Origin: Gremmenia infestans
Lineage: Eukaryota > Ascomycota > Leotiomycetes > Helotiales > Hamatocanthoscyphaceae
Direction of reading: 5' to 3'
Length of the DNA stretch: 64,000 bases
NCBI GenBank assembly: GCA_032629725.1
Contig: JAFEVB010000036.1
Coordinates: forward strand, 558,001-622,000
Position 1 is the stretch's first letter, and the number at the start of each line of letters is the position of its first letter. The notes beneath the pieces were generated by a model that was given only the letters and a program-made list of their open reading frames with translations, ran no database searches and was not told the DNA's origin. This document shows positions 36,573-47,841 of the stretch, piece after piece. A program made the position numbers and the translations under genes.

Positions 36573-37409
36573 TCAGTAAGTCTTGCTCGTGCCCTTACGC
36601 CTTCCGGATCCTCTATCCTCTTTCCTTCTGTTTCGGATCTCCTTCCTCAAATCATGGCTAGCGTGAGAGTTCCGCTCCTCCCTCGCCTGCATCTCAGGAG
36701 TTCTATATCCAAGTGGATATAAATTGTCACAGTGTGGTCGTTGTGAGTATCTAATCGCGTGGGCATAGTCATCTGCGGTGATGAGGCGTTTGGTGGACAT
36801 ATATTCCAACGTCCAGAAATCAGGATTCCCATGATTTACCTCAACACCCCCTTGTCGATATTCCCCGAAGTGTGCACCAATATGGACCATTCGATCTCTC
36901 CAAGTCCTCCAGGCATCACTAGGGTTATGAGTGCAGTCGAACTCTTGGTCGCAACAGGTGCAGATTGTTCTGAGAGGAGGAGGGTGTTTGCCGAAATGTG
37001 AAATGCTGTGGGTAATCCAGGCTTCGAAATCACCTGGATAGAATCGCACGTGGCACCCAGAGTAGGTGAACTCGCAAGGAAGATCGTAGCCATAGTCGAA
37101 TGGGGCCATTGCAAGCACTTCGTTCAAGTTGGGTTGCCAGGGCGGTCCTGAGCTTGGAGCGCTGGAATTCGAAGAGCGACGACTCGACTTATCGCTTTCA
37201 CTCGCCCAGCTTGTGCTAGATCTATATGCCGAAGATCTGGAAGGTGTGCTTGATATGTATAGTGGTTGGGATAGCTTGCTGTAAGCTTGAGGTCTACTGA
37301 AGGGCGCCTCAACCAGGGGTTGGGTATGAGACCCAAGATATCTCGGACTCTCAGGGTTGCTCAAAAACTCGTCGATCCTGTTTCGTCCGTCGTTACCACC
37401 CATCGTCAA
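36573..37409 (-). CDS. Uncharacterised fungal protein with degenerate C2H2-like zinc-finger pairs
   Basis: A single-exon frame of 278 residues with ATG at 37409 (a second ATG two codons on). The first 95 residues are Ser-rich and disordered. The core has two Cys/His clusters: CEFTYSGCHVRFYPGDFEAW then HSISHF (C-x5-C ... H-x3-H), and CTCCDQEFDC then MVHIGAHF (C-x2-C ... H-x3-H). A conserved-looking WTLEYMSTKRLITADDYAHA follows. The C-terminus is strongly basic (RKEIRNRRKEDRGSGRRKG), possibly a nuclear localisation signal. I recall similar uncharacterised proteins in ascomycetes but know no function. The spacing is unlike classical C2H2 DNA-binding fingers, so DNA binding is not assumed. Confidence 0.6.
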   Translation of the reverse strand: MTMGGNDGRNRIDEFLSNPESPRYLGSHTQPLVEAPFSRPQAYSKLSQPLYISSTPSRSSAYRSSTSWASESDKSSRRSSNSSAPSSGPPWQPNLNEVLAMAPFDYGYDLPCEFTYSGCHVRFYPGDFEAWITHSISHFGKHPPPLRTICTCCDQEFDCTHNPSDAWRTWRDRMVHIGAHFGEYRQGGVEVNHGNPDFWTLEYMSTKRLITADDYAHAIRYSQRPHCDNLYPLGYRTPEMQAREERNSHASHDLRKEIRNRRKEDRGSGRRKGTSKTY

Positions 37410-39165
37410 ACGAATATATTTGTATGCGTGGAGGCACGAAGTCTAATCAACAGCGACCGGCGCAATGAGAAGAAGATGGAGGGGTCGAACGGGGGAAAAG
37501 CCAGAAAACTTGTGACGATTGTTGCGAGAACCAGCTCTTTGACAGGTCTGGAAGAAGTTGATTATGTGCCAGACTTCCCGCTGGCAGGGGGGAAGTGGGG
37601 TTACGTTGAAGAGAAAGCCAGAGTGGTGGAGGTGAAGGTGCAGGGCTCAGAGTGAGGGAAGGAGGGGTGCAAGTCAACTTTTGGAGGTCTCGCTTCGCCA
37701 GCAATCTCCCTAGCTTCAGACCGAGTCCGAGGACGCGTCAAGTCAACAATCGATTTGAAGAAGAGCTTCAACGACAACTTCCTGTATATTGATATCGATC
37801 GATGTTTTCAGATTTCGATGTTGCTGGGGAAAAGTTGGGGCGTCGGCACTTTGTATTTCTATCAGAATACTGACGCATATCGGCCTACTAAGCGGCCACG
37901 CCAGAGACTTTTCATTGCATTGCATTCAACTATTCAAACATCTGATGACCTGACCTCCACAAGGGCGGAAAGAAACAACTCAGAGTTCGAATGAATAAAG
38001 ACTCGTCATTCGTCTGTAGAAGAACGTGTTGCTTTTTCACACCCTCAAAGTTCCACCAAAACGCGGTTCAATAACCATATTGAACCCAGCTACCTCGAGC
38101 TCTTTCGCGTCATGCCGCGATCCTGCAAGCACTCCACCCCACCGACATCAAAAGGCTAATTGTATTGAAGGGGATCACTGGCCATTGGTTCCTCGAAATG
38201 CAAGCATTCCATCTATCACTCGTGGTTCGTGCAGCCATTCCCGCGACTATGCACTCGCCCGCTTCTTAATTAATGAATCAGTCAAGGATGGACCTCGACG
38301 AACCCAAAAGCAAACATGCCTTCTTGCTCCTCACCGCTTCCGGGAGACGTACCGGGAGCTTTTACTCGTTGCTTGGTGCTTTATCCTGGAGTTCTGGAGG
38401 TGAGGTTAAAGCCGGCATCCAAGTCATGGGTCCAATCCTTGCATCTTGGGATACTCTTCGCGGGGATTCATGTGGGTCCCCGATGCACAACCCGAGCAGG
38501 AAAGTCTGGGAAATGCATATTTCACCTATACTCGGGTTCTTCAATTCTTGTTCTATGGACTTTTCACTTCCTGCTCGCCAACTTACAGCACCACACAAAA
38601 CCTGCAACAAAAGCGTGCACTTCACTTCAAAACTTTCAAACTTTCAGAGAAACCAGAGTCGAGCTTTCATTCAAGTGGTAGTACGATACCACTGTATAGC
38701 CAGACAGGTCTCGAAGTGGATATGGTGTGGCACCCTTCACCTAGGCCGCCTGCCGCAGAGCCTCCTTTACAATACAATATTTCGGACTTAATGACCGCCT
38801 GTAGGGGGTTGCCGTAGATCGGATCAATCACATCACATCCCCGCCAAACATTGTCTTGGCTGTACAATACAATAAAAAGGTGACGATTGGATAGTGAATA
38901 CAACATTCACGGCTCATATTAAACTCTGACCGCTCATTTGGAAAGTGGCTTTCTCTGAAAGCCTTTCACTCTTGTATGATAGACCGGCTTGATTGGACGA
39001 AGCCTCCAAGCCGGTCTCTGAGCTTATAAGGATACAACCTAACCTTCGGCTTTCGCCTGTAACTTGTCTTGTATACAAACACAGACACAGTCTTGAAACA
39101 CCGCCGGTACATGAACCGGATAGCTAACCGCCTCGTACCATCTATCTGTCGTGCAATAAATAGCT
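37410..39165. other. Intergenic, nothing recognised
   Basis: About 1.75 kb. Overlapping open frames at 38026-38817 on the plus strand shift frame repeatedly and show no family resemblance. They are not called. Confidence 0.5.
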
Positions 39166-40782
39166 TCAATCAGGCGCACAAAGCACTCGTATTTTCGCAA
39201 CGACGTTCCTCAAATACGTTCTCTCACCATTTTCATCTCCCGCCTTCACGATGCCCGGAAACGTGACACATCGCAGTTCTCTGTCACTCAGCGTATCCTC
39301 GTCCTCCCCTCCAATATCCTCCATACTCTCCTTATCAAACATAGTCCTCTGATGCCCCTCGAGCGACGGCATTGTAATAGTGAATACAGCTTTTTGCACC
39401 CTTAGCAGGCGCGATAGTTCAATAGAACTATTTATCAAAGCCCGCAGTGCTTGGTCTCGCGTCTCGGACGCTTGCACATCGCTGATAGACGTCATGATGC
39501 GGTTTATTTGATGCACAATGGATTCTACTATAGCGGTTGTTTCTGTCTGCAGTTTCTGGCATGCGTCTTTTCGGAGGATTGCGAGGGTGGTGGAGCGCCA
39601 TGTATTTATGCTTTCTACTGGACCTAGAACGAATCAATCAGCTATGTACAAAAACGATTACTGAAATATAGCTAGCTTACCAAAATCACTTAGATACTTT
39701 TCTACCTTCTGTAGCTCATCTGCTTGTTCTTCCGATACCCCCACAAAATAAGCTCTGAATATCGACTCGACGAGAAGTCGTGACACTAGTGATTGGATGA
39801 AGTGGATCTTGGATGTTGCGGCTAGAGATTCGTACGTGGGAATTAGACGCAGTAACAGCTCTCTCGTCTCATCATTCGCTTTCTCTGCATCTATAGGCAC
39901 CAATTGTCAGCCTTCCTGCCTCCCACCACATCAAACCAAAAAAGAAAACCACAGAAACCTACCAACCCTAACCCTCCTAAAATGCACAATAACCCAATTC
40001 TGCAACCCATTGCCCAACCTCCCCATCCCCTCCCCAAAAACCTCATCACTAACCTGCTCATCGCCGCCCCTCCCACGGGACACCCAACTCTTCAGCCCCC
40101 TAACTTGCTCTCTCAATTCCCTCACTTCCCTATCCTTCTCCCTGAGCACCTCATCCTTCTCCCTCCTCTCCCTCAACAACTCATCTCTCTCCCCCCAAAC
40201 TCCCTCACAAGCCCTCCTCCACCTCTCCCTCTCCGCAACCAACCCGTCCACCTTACCATTCGACACTTCTATATCCCCCCGCAAAACCCGCACCTCAGTA
40301 TCGCTCTTCAAGAAGTTCTGATTCAGCAGCGAGTGCTTGGACGCCCAGAACTGCGTGCTCTCGTGCGCGTTGGTGAGTTTCTGACTCAGCGTAACCAATT
40401 CGTGCGAGAATTCCGATTCCATGATCGAGAGTTCGTTTTGGAGAGCTGTTATTTGAGCTTGAGCATCTTGAGCATCCTGAGCATCATCTTCAGCCTCATC
40501 TTGAGCTTCCTTGGCCTTGGCTGCTGAATCGTCTTCGCCGTCTTCCGAATTACGGGTTCCGGAAATCGCTGTATTTGTATTTGGTCTTGTTGGTTTCGAT
40601 TTCGATTGGCTTGGTTTCGTTGATGCGGCCTCGTTCGACGTGGAAGTTTCATGTTTGGCCCTCAGCGCAACGCGGGGTGGAGTTGCGATGATGGGGTGTT
40701 TGCTTGGTTTGCTTGCACTGCTTGTCGTGCTTCCTGTGCCGCGGTGCGGTTGCGGTTTCTTGGGATCGGGGGGAATCATCAT
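39166..40782 (-). CDS. Coiled-coil protein of unknown function, conserved C-terminal half
   Basis: Three exons (about 40782-39963, 39890-39681, 39623-39166) encode 495 residues with phases that fit. The first 100 residues are basic, Ser/Thr/Pro-rich and disordered. Residues about 100-240 form a strong coiled coil rich in Glu/Arg heptads (ITALQNELSIMESEFSHELV, ERWRRACEGVWGERDELLRE, REKDREVRELREQVRGLKSW). The C-terminal 230 residues are globular: TRELLLRLIPTYESLAATSK, LVSRLLVESIFRAYFVG, INTWRSTTLAILRKDACQKL, RDQALRALINSSIELSRLLR, FDKESMEDIGGEDED and RELRCVTFPGIVKAGDE. I recall this C-terminal arrangement from other ascomycete hypothetical proteins but no function is known to me. Confidence 0.75.
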
Positions 40783-41422
40783 TTCGAAGAAAAAAGGTTC
40801 AAGTTCCCTCTGATTGTTGGGAGTTTCATGTTTTTAAATATATAGTGAGATGAGGTGCGGTGAAGTGAGGGAGGCTTTAGATGTAAGGGAAGTTCAATAT
40901 CGGTGCCTAGTTAGTGGGGCATGCGCGAGGCTGAGGATGGAAGGCTGGCTGTACTGTAACTGGACAAACAAACATATTTCCTGGATTGTGGATTAAGTTG
41001 TGGGTCAGGTTCGATTTTGAAGACGAGGGAGAGGCGGAGGAGGAAGAATAAGAGTTCGGTGTTTAACGCCTACTGTAGGTACCTATAGAATCATAAGATA
41101 ACTGAAGTGCACGAGGCTGAGGATGGAAGGAAGGCTGGCTGGAACTGGAAATATTTCCCGGCTGATGATCGAATTAAGGATTAGGGTGGATTTTAGAGAT
41201 TCATGGAGAGGCCACAGGATGTTCTACACGACAGTCTTCGGGGTTTTTGCTTGATCTATTTTGATATAGTCGAATCAAGCGTTCAAACTAGTGACTGACC
41301 ATTCCTATGTCCGGTCTTCCAATATGCCTAGGTATGAATGCGGTATTTTTCGCCTACCCAGTATATCAAAAACAACCAACCTACATCAACAGACCCCGCG
41401 CTTCATCCCACCAACTCCATCC
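40783..41422. other. Intergenic with duplicated segment
   Basis: Two similar GAGGCTGAGGATGGAAGG...CTGGCTG segments at about 40928-40953 and 41111-41140 suggest a local duplication. No gene was recognised. Confidence 0.5.
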
Positions 41423-42377
41423 TTAAACATGCTTATCCTTCCACTTCCCAACGAATTTAACAAGAGCCTGATCCACCTCCTTCGGATGCGACGCGCTGAG
41501 AAAATGCGCCCCACCAGCCACCGTAACAAGCTCAGCAGATACAGCATTGGTAAACATCTTGATCTCCTGCTGTGCATTGCTAACACTATAAACAACATCC
41601 GCCGTGCCATGCAGCCACAAAACCGGACATTTCACATCGAAAAGCCTACCGTGCAGCCCATCCCGCTCTCGCAAGTTAATAGCAGCCATGCGCGCACGCC
41701 GCCGTCCCTCATCTCCTATATAATTCCCTTGAATCGTCTTGATCCAGAAGTCTCGCAGTGCTTGCTCGCAATCTTTACCGAAACCGATGTCGATAAGGAA
41801 GTTGCAAAAGTCTTCGTCGGGCTGGAACTCCGGCGTTGCGCGGGTGGTGGTCCATTTGTCGATCGGGCCTGTACAGGCGGCTGCACCGTCCCAGCAGCCG
41901 AGATTCCGGGTACGCTCGGATTCGTAGTCCATGGATGTACCGAGGGGAATAATACCCTCGATCTTGTCGGGTGCGAGGAGGGCCATGCGGACTGTGATCC
42001 ATCCTCCTTGAGAAGTACCTAACACGAAGGCCTTCTTGATACCGAGAGCCTCCATCACTTGGAGGTTCATGAGTGCAGTATCCCAGTATGTAAAGTTCTC
42101 TGATTTCGTCCTTGTCTTTCCGTGTCCAAGAAGCTCGATTGCGAGGAGGTTCATCGTATCGGTAAGTGCTTTGTTGGCATATTGACCTTTGTAAAGCTCG
42201 GAACTTGTGGTGAAAGAGTTTACAAGCACCAATGTAGGTTTTGAGAAGTCATATTTATATGGCATCTGATATCTGGATAGTGCTGTTAGCATACGTAGGT
42301 TGATGAAGGACAAGGAGTTAGAACCCAGCGTCAATGCCTCCCAAATGAGGGACATGTACTGTTTTGGTGTTTGCCAT
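41423..42377 (-). CDS. Alpha/beta-hydrolase
   Basis: Two exons (about 42377-42325 and 42272-41423) encode 300 residues. The first exon starts MANTKTVHVPHLGGIDAG and joins YQMPYKYDFSKPTLVLVNSF through an intron with a weak GTTCTA donor and a good CCAG acceptor. Alpha/beta-hydrolase features are the strand-turn IELLGHGKTR and the nucleophile elbow FVLGTSQGGWI (Ser in G-x-S-x-G). The acid is probably the Asp in LWLHGTADVVYSV, and the catalytic His is in VAGGAHFLSASHP. The second exon alone would also be open upstream. The first exon was chosen because it restores a typical N-terminal strand. The reaction and substrate are unknown; soluble esterase or epoxide-hydrolase-like activity is possible. 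Confidence 0.78.
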
Positions 42378-43775
42378 GATGAATAGACTTGTGTTCTGAG
42401 CCTCAAATTGTATATTGGAAGGTCTGGCAGAGTGAATGTTTCAACAAATTGAAAGATTCACTCGACAGCATTGGCCGTCATATATCGAGTTCGCTAACCT
42501 CTACCCCTCTCTTTTGCGAAGTTACCCCTCAGATTTCAAACCATTCCCCGAGAAAAGATGTGACGCGAATAGTCTAGTCAAGCCACTACGCTGTAGCCAG
42601 CGACTACCCCACATTGTATTGCCCAACACATGGCAAAGAGAGCGTCATTACATCATTATAGACCCTTTAACCCGCCTTTAAAGATTGTCAAATAAAAGTA
42701 GTAAATATCCAAAAGAATATATGCCGGTAGTCAGTAAACAAGTAGTGAACGGCGAGATTTGGTCCACTTGCTTGGAGAGCTCTTTTAACGCCGAAATGAC
42801 TTGACATAATATCTCAAAGCCCTAAAAGTTTAGGACTTGAGGGAATGAATTTTCGGAGGAGTGGAAGACACAGTTGATTAGACTTACGAAACGTTAAAGA
42901 GTTCAATCTTTAGGACATAGAAAAATTCTCCGAGCAGTGGAAGGATTCGAACGATACCTGGTCAAACTTACGAAATATGCTTGTCTCCGTTGTAAGATAG
43001 CCCTTTAATGTAGCTAGAAGGCTATCGATAAATGCAAAACGAAAAAAAAACCCCGGTATATATATGGTTGCAAGACATCCAGGTGACTTGTCTACTTGAG
43101 AGGCACCTCAATTGAGCACAAGTTTGATTCCACATATCTCCATCAGCCCCGCATGAAGCACCAAGCAATCAAGATTTGAACGCAGAAGTAAGAGGGCTGC
43201 GAATTCTCATTAAAAGATCCGGACTGAAAAGTCGAACTCAATTGTCTTCCTTATTGGAACCGGACATCTCGTCCCAACTGCCTTTGAAGCCTGGGCGGAC
43301 GGGCCATTTGCCGCAATCACGCCAGCATATGAAAGAAAATGAAGTCCTCAGCAGTCGTAATCGCGCGATGGTTCCGATCCAAACTACTCCAAATCTCTCA
43401 TCTCAGAAAGGACTTCTTTATGGGGGTATCAAGTCTCCTTCCTGGTCTCCCCAGCTCTTGCCAAAGAATCCATCCATCAAGGGCAAAGTGGGCTCGACTT
43501 CGATGTTCAAAGTGCTGCCACAACGGCAAAGGTTGGATTCAAGATATTAGAAATCTTAGCAGGGATCTTCCGAGTTCCATGATATATCCAAGGGGTCGTA
43601 CAAAAACGAATGACCGGGTAGAACAGCCCCCTGGTTCATGCGGGGGGTCCGTGTGAAATCGGCTGCATGAATACTGGAGGGCTCCCCATGACTTGTCTTT
43701 GACGCGTGCGACACTACACTTCAACTCAAGCCTCAAGGATCCTTCAGTATTGCCGCCTTGGGTGATGTTTGAGTG

Positions 43776-43802
43776 TGCGAATACTTCGTAGAAGTATTCG
43801 CA
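43776..43802. repeat. Perfect 12-bp inverted repeat with 3-nt loop
   Basis: TGCGAATACTTC, loop GTA, then GAAGTATTCGCA. The arms are exact reverse complements. No poly-T follows. It could be a protein-binding palindrome, a repeat relic or an RNA hairpin. Confidence 0.75.
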
Positions 43803-44240
43803 TGTTCGTTAGTTCCCACCACAAGTATTAGCGGTCTGTTTTAGTAAAGAGGAAGGAATACCCCTCATCTCATGCCCCCAGCACCTGCCTCTCAGCGATC
43901 CAAACCTCTTGCATGCATGACCACCCAACCCCACCATCACCAACGTCGGTGATCTGCATACGGCGCGGGTTGTGGGTGGACATCAAGCACAGCTGGCTGA
44001 AAAAAAGTAACACAAGATGGTGAAGTCTAGAATGCGGAAGACCGGAATCACAACACAATGGTGTAAGTCTTTCCCCATTTCGACCATGACAGTATTTGTT
44101 GTATCGTGTGAAACTTGGGACAATATGGCGGCTGAGGAGCCGGGGGGGGTTTACCATACTGTAGCTCCGCAGAAGGTCAGGCAGGGTGGTGACCTTCAGC
44201 CTTCAGGGTCTTGGTGGCTTTCTCCTGTGCCAGGACGGTC

Positions 44241-44318
44241 GTGACGTGACTGTGACTTACTGTGACTGACTGTGACTGTGACTGTGACGTGACATGACCG
44301 TGACCGTGACCGTGACCC
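44241..44318. repeat. Degenerate (TGTGAC)n tandem array
   Basis: Repeated TGTGAC, GTGAC and CGTGAC units over about 80 bp, with no coding role seen. Confidence 0.8.
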
Positions 44319-44863
44319 GATTTTGGACAGTGGTGCTCGGCTCGGATGATTTGCGATCGGCAACGGAACGGTACAGGACAATACAGTACCTTTGTAACAA
44401 TCTAAAAATGGATGGTCTAGAATCTGGAGGGAATACTCCATTACTCTGTATGGCAGGTGCAGTACTGATGGGATGATGGACACAAACACACCGGGGATGT
44501 TCTGAAGATGTTCTGGACCCTCGAGAGTTTAAAAGTGATTTCGGAACAGGATCATGTATTGTTCCCTCGACGCCACATCGTCACTATTATGGGTCCTGGT
44601 GCAGGATGACGAAGGTTGCGGAGTAGGCCCGCACCGCTCCAGCAAATCAACGATGAGATTGCTTTGGATTTGAAGACTTGGATGGTGCACCAGGTGCAGC
44701 GGAGATACTTACGCTATGTATGGTTGGGTGGTTCGAGCAACAACACACAATCTCCCGAAATGGGGTCGTCGTCGCGGCGGCGGTGGTGGGATGTGGATAT
44801 GGATAGAACATGTGTAGAATTCCGGGAATCCCCACCCTTGATTTGATAATGAAGCATTCGAGG

Positions 44864-44926
44864 CATTCCATTCCATGCCATGCCATTCCATTCCAATTCC
44901 AATTCCAATTCCAATTCCAATTCCAA
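44864..44926. repeat. (ATTCC)n-type tandem array
   Basis: CATTCCATTCC/CATGCC units passing into a run of CAATTC units. It is gene-free. Confidence 0.8.
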
Positions 44927-45513
44927 CAACAGAACTGAAATTACGAAGTAGGAAAGTAGGCTGTACGAAGTACTCGGCAGTAGCATAGTAAATCCCCTGT
45001 CCTGTCCTTTCCTGTCCCGAGTCCACCCAGTCAGTCCTCCAGTGCATGCCATCCCACCATTCTTGCTTGGCTTGGTGTGTTATAAGAGTCTATCTATCTG
45101 TCTGTCGTCCCGTACTGTACTCGCTGGAGTATGGCCATGTAAAGCTCCCTTTCTAATTCTGTTCCTCATACACTGTACCTACCTACCTACTTATCTAGTA
45201 CCTAGAGAAGCATCGAGCCTTACCTTAGGCTGACTGGGAAGGATTACTCTATATCTGACAGACACACTTCTACTTGTTCCCTTTCTTCCGTCTTCCGTAT
45301 TCCATCCTCCATCTTCCATCCACAACCCACCAATGATTACCTTAGTTTAAGAACAGTGAATGAAGCAGTTGCGAACTCGGCTACCTCTGTTAGCGTCAAG
45401 AACCTTCCCGTCCCGACTAAACACCACGACAAAGACATCTTCAACTTCTCCGTCTCTTGCAGCACCACCTAGAAATTGCTCGACACCTAGTTTTACCCCT
45501 AAAGACTGTTGCT

Positions 45514-46175
45514 ATGCCCAGCCGTCACGAGGAAGAGCGGGTAAGCATACAACTCCATTCACCACCGACTCCTTCCAACCCCTCATGCAAGATGCTGCTG
45601 ACACACGCGCAATAGAGTGAGGAGGGGTCTGTAGGTGACGGACTGCCCGATCTAGGAGACTCCATCGACGCCTTGACTTTTGAACAAATCCTGGAGATGG
45701 ATGACGACGAAGACGAGAGGGAGTTTAGGTGCCTCGGCCTACCCCCGCCACAAGAGAATTAAAATCGCATACTAACTAGTGGGGAATAGCAAAAGCATTG
45801 TTTTTGGATTTTTCGAACAAGCTGAGGAGACGTTTGTCAAGATGGGTACGGCACTGTAAGTAGGCGAATAATATTATCAGCAACGAGAGACTGACTATCC
45901 TTTTGCGCAGAGAAGACCGCGACCTTGCCGAATTATCGAGTCTTGGTCATTTCCTCAAGGGCTCTTCCGCAACCCTAGGTCTCACCAAGGTGAAGGAGAG
46001 TTGTGAAAAGATCCAGCATTATGGACAGCAGAAGGACGAAGCCGGAACGACGGATGAGCCAGACGAGGACTTGTGCCTTTCGAGAATCAAGGCAATACTG
46101 GTTGTTGTCAAGGAGGAATATGCAGAAGTGGAGAAAGTCCTCAAGAAGTTCTATGCGACACCAGCCGCAAGCTGA
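45514..46175 (+). CDS. ypd1: Histidine-containing phosphotransfer protein Ypd1
   Basis: Ypd1 relays phosphate from hybrid histidine kinases such as Sln1 to the response regulators Ssk1 and Skn7, upstream of the HOG osmostress MAP-kinase cascade. Four exons (about 45514-45540, 45616-45728, 45790-45855, 45911-46175) give 156 residues with phases that fit. The first exon encodes only nine residues. HPt features are LTFEQILEMDDDEDEREF, then SKSIVFGFFEQAEETFVKM, and the phosphorylated His in SLGHFLKGSSATLGL followed by ESCEKIQHYG. The length is typical of fungal Ypd1. Two upstream ATGs occur in the leader: a five-codon frame at 45333-45350 and an out-of-frame 86-codon frame at 45360-45620 overlapping the start. 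They could lower translation if the mRNA begins upstream of them. Confidence 0.9.
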
Positions 46176-46931
46176 GCTGGCCTAGATACGTAGGGGCGTT
46201 ATCGAATTGGATTACTGATGGCACAAGCAACGTATGCCTTCGGTCTCCACTTGCGACATTGAAGCTCACGCATGAGCAGTGGGCTTCTCTTACAACAAAA
46301 TGCTCCTCATGGCTCTGGCGTCTGGGTTGGATCTTCGTTTCCCGGTCTAGAGTGGCATGGGATTGGGTGTTTCATTTTTCCTCACGCTTGAGAATGTTAC
46401 TCATGGTTCTACGGGACATGAGAGATAGTATGATTTCACGACTTTGGAATGGCAAGAGATGAGCTCGACTTGGACGTTGCCGTGATGCGACTTTTGCTTC
46501 TGGGACTCCCTTCTCTCCTACTGATTCCCGTGCTTTAGTATAGGCTTACCACCATGTCGAGGATATATAGCTATGATATGCGGAGGCATCGTCAATCATC
46601 ATCCTACTATTGAACCCCACCTCTCAACACACCGCCAGCAATCTGCATCTGTTTCCTTGTGCCATCTCGTACTTGACAGATCCAAATCGAATAGGCATAC
46701 TCATCTAGATCCCAATATCAGAAACCGAGAGAACCCTTTCCAGCCTGCTAAACGTGTTATACTTGAATCGACTCCAACAAGTGAGGACCATCAAATGAGT
46801 GGCCAGCCTTGCATACAAGTAAATCACCCCCAAGCCAGAATTCCCCACAAAAGCACCTCAAACATGTAACTCCCTCGCTACTCAATCAAACCTCCACATC
46901 AATTCAAACTCCCGCAAGCTTTCCCACAACC
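46176..46931. other. Convergent intergenic region
   Basis: 3' flanks of the Ypd1 and AKAP7/ASCC1-like genes. No gene was recognised. Confidence 0.55.
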
Positions 46932-47841
46932 TCACGGCATATCCACACTTCCCTCCACCTCATAAGCCTCCTGCCCATCCGCACCCTTCTTAGCCCCCAT
47001 CCTACAAACCGCAACCCTCTCAACCTTCACCCCTTCCATCCAAGTGAACTCCGCCCAATCCTCTAGCATTTCCTGCGCATCTATCGTAATCCTGCCCTTC
47101 CTCCTTTGCCCTGCTCCTCCACCTCCAACTCCTCCTCCAACTCCCTCCCCCCGACCACGCGGCACATACACCGTATTAACCACCGTAACATGCAACAACA
47201 ATGGCCTGTCATCCTTTACCAATAACCCAGCATCCGTGAATATCTTTTTTAAGGCAAGACAAAATGAGGATAGCGCGGGGGAGGGCAGAGGCGGCGCGTA
47301 GAGAGTTGACGTGCTAGTAGAAGCCTGCATTGACTTCAATCCTCTGAGCGTGATTCTCAGATCTTCGATTCCGTTACTCTCTTTCCCCTTTTCCCTTCCC
47401 CTTCCAACTTCTCCCTTACCCTTTCCCTCTCCCTCTATCCCCTTCTTCTCCGCCGAAAGCGTCTCTGATTCTGGTGACAAAGCATCCCGAACCAACCTCC
47501 CTAAATCCAACCCCCTCAGCACCCCCAACGCCTCCTCCACCCGCTCCTCCGTGCCCAAACTCATAACGCCCAGCGTCAAATGCAGCGTTCCGAGTGGGCG
47601 GATCGCAGAAGCTGGGATTGGAGGGACGTGCGAGGGGGTCGTTACGGTGCGGTGGAAGTGTGAGAGGGAGGTGGATAGGGAAGGGAGCGAGGAGGATGTT
47701 AGTAGGGGGATACTAGGGGTTTTCTTTTTAGTTTGGCGGTTGGAATATGGGGATGGGATATGGCGGGGTACTGTCAGAGCGGGGGTTTATAACTTACCAG
47801 AGGAAATGCGTGAGTTTTTGAGAGGGGGGTTTAGGTGGCAT
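46932..47841 (-). CDS. AKAP7/ASCC1-like 2H-phosphoesterase-fold protein
   Basis: Two exons (about 47841-47798 and 47712-46932) give 274 residues. Splicing joins KLTHFLC to IPLLTSSS, restoring the family opener THFLCIPL. The domain belongs to the 2H phosphoesterase (LigT/AKAP7 nuclear localisation-like) fold seen in ASCC1. It carries the first H-x-T/S motif as LGTLHLTLGVMSLG. Then come GLDLGRLVRDAL, ITLRGLKSMQA and the second motif in LLLHVTVVNTVYVPRGRG, where HVT is the second H-x-T. Low-complexity Lys/Glu/Gly and Gly-rich inserts separate the conserved pieces. The end is FTWMEGVKVERVAVCRMGAK. ASCC1 proteins act in a nuclear complex for transcription and alkylation repair. Here only the domain is supported, with no KH domain, so the function is open. 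Confidence 0.78.

Larger units (their letters stand above)
42378..45513. other. Repeat-rich gene-free region
   Basis: About 3.1 kb with no convincing gene. It holds a 65-bp imperfect direct duplication (about 42829-42893 and 42909-42975) and a perfect hairpin (43776-43802). It also holds a TGTGAC-type array (44241-44318), an ATTCC-type array (44864-44926) and upstream open frames before the Ypd1 gene. Confidence 0.6.

Noticed and set aside
38026..38817. Series of overlapping plus-strand open frames (up to 172 codons)
   Set aside because: The frames carry no motif in common, and joining them would need arbitrary shifts. They look like chance open frames in moderately GC-rich spacer.
42940..42955. 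GGATTCGAAC resembling a tRNA B-box complement
   Set aside because: No matching A-box, anticodon arm or acceptor stem can be drawn around it.
43176..43656. Overlapping frames of 124 and 105 codons
   Set aside because: They lack recognisable domains. The region is more interesting as possible structured or relic DNA than as a coding gene.
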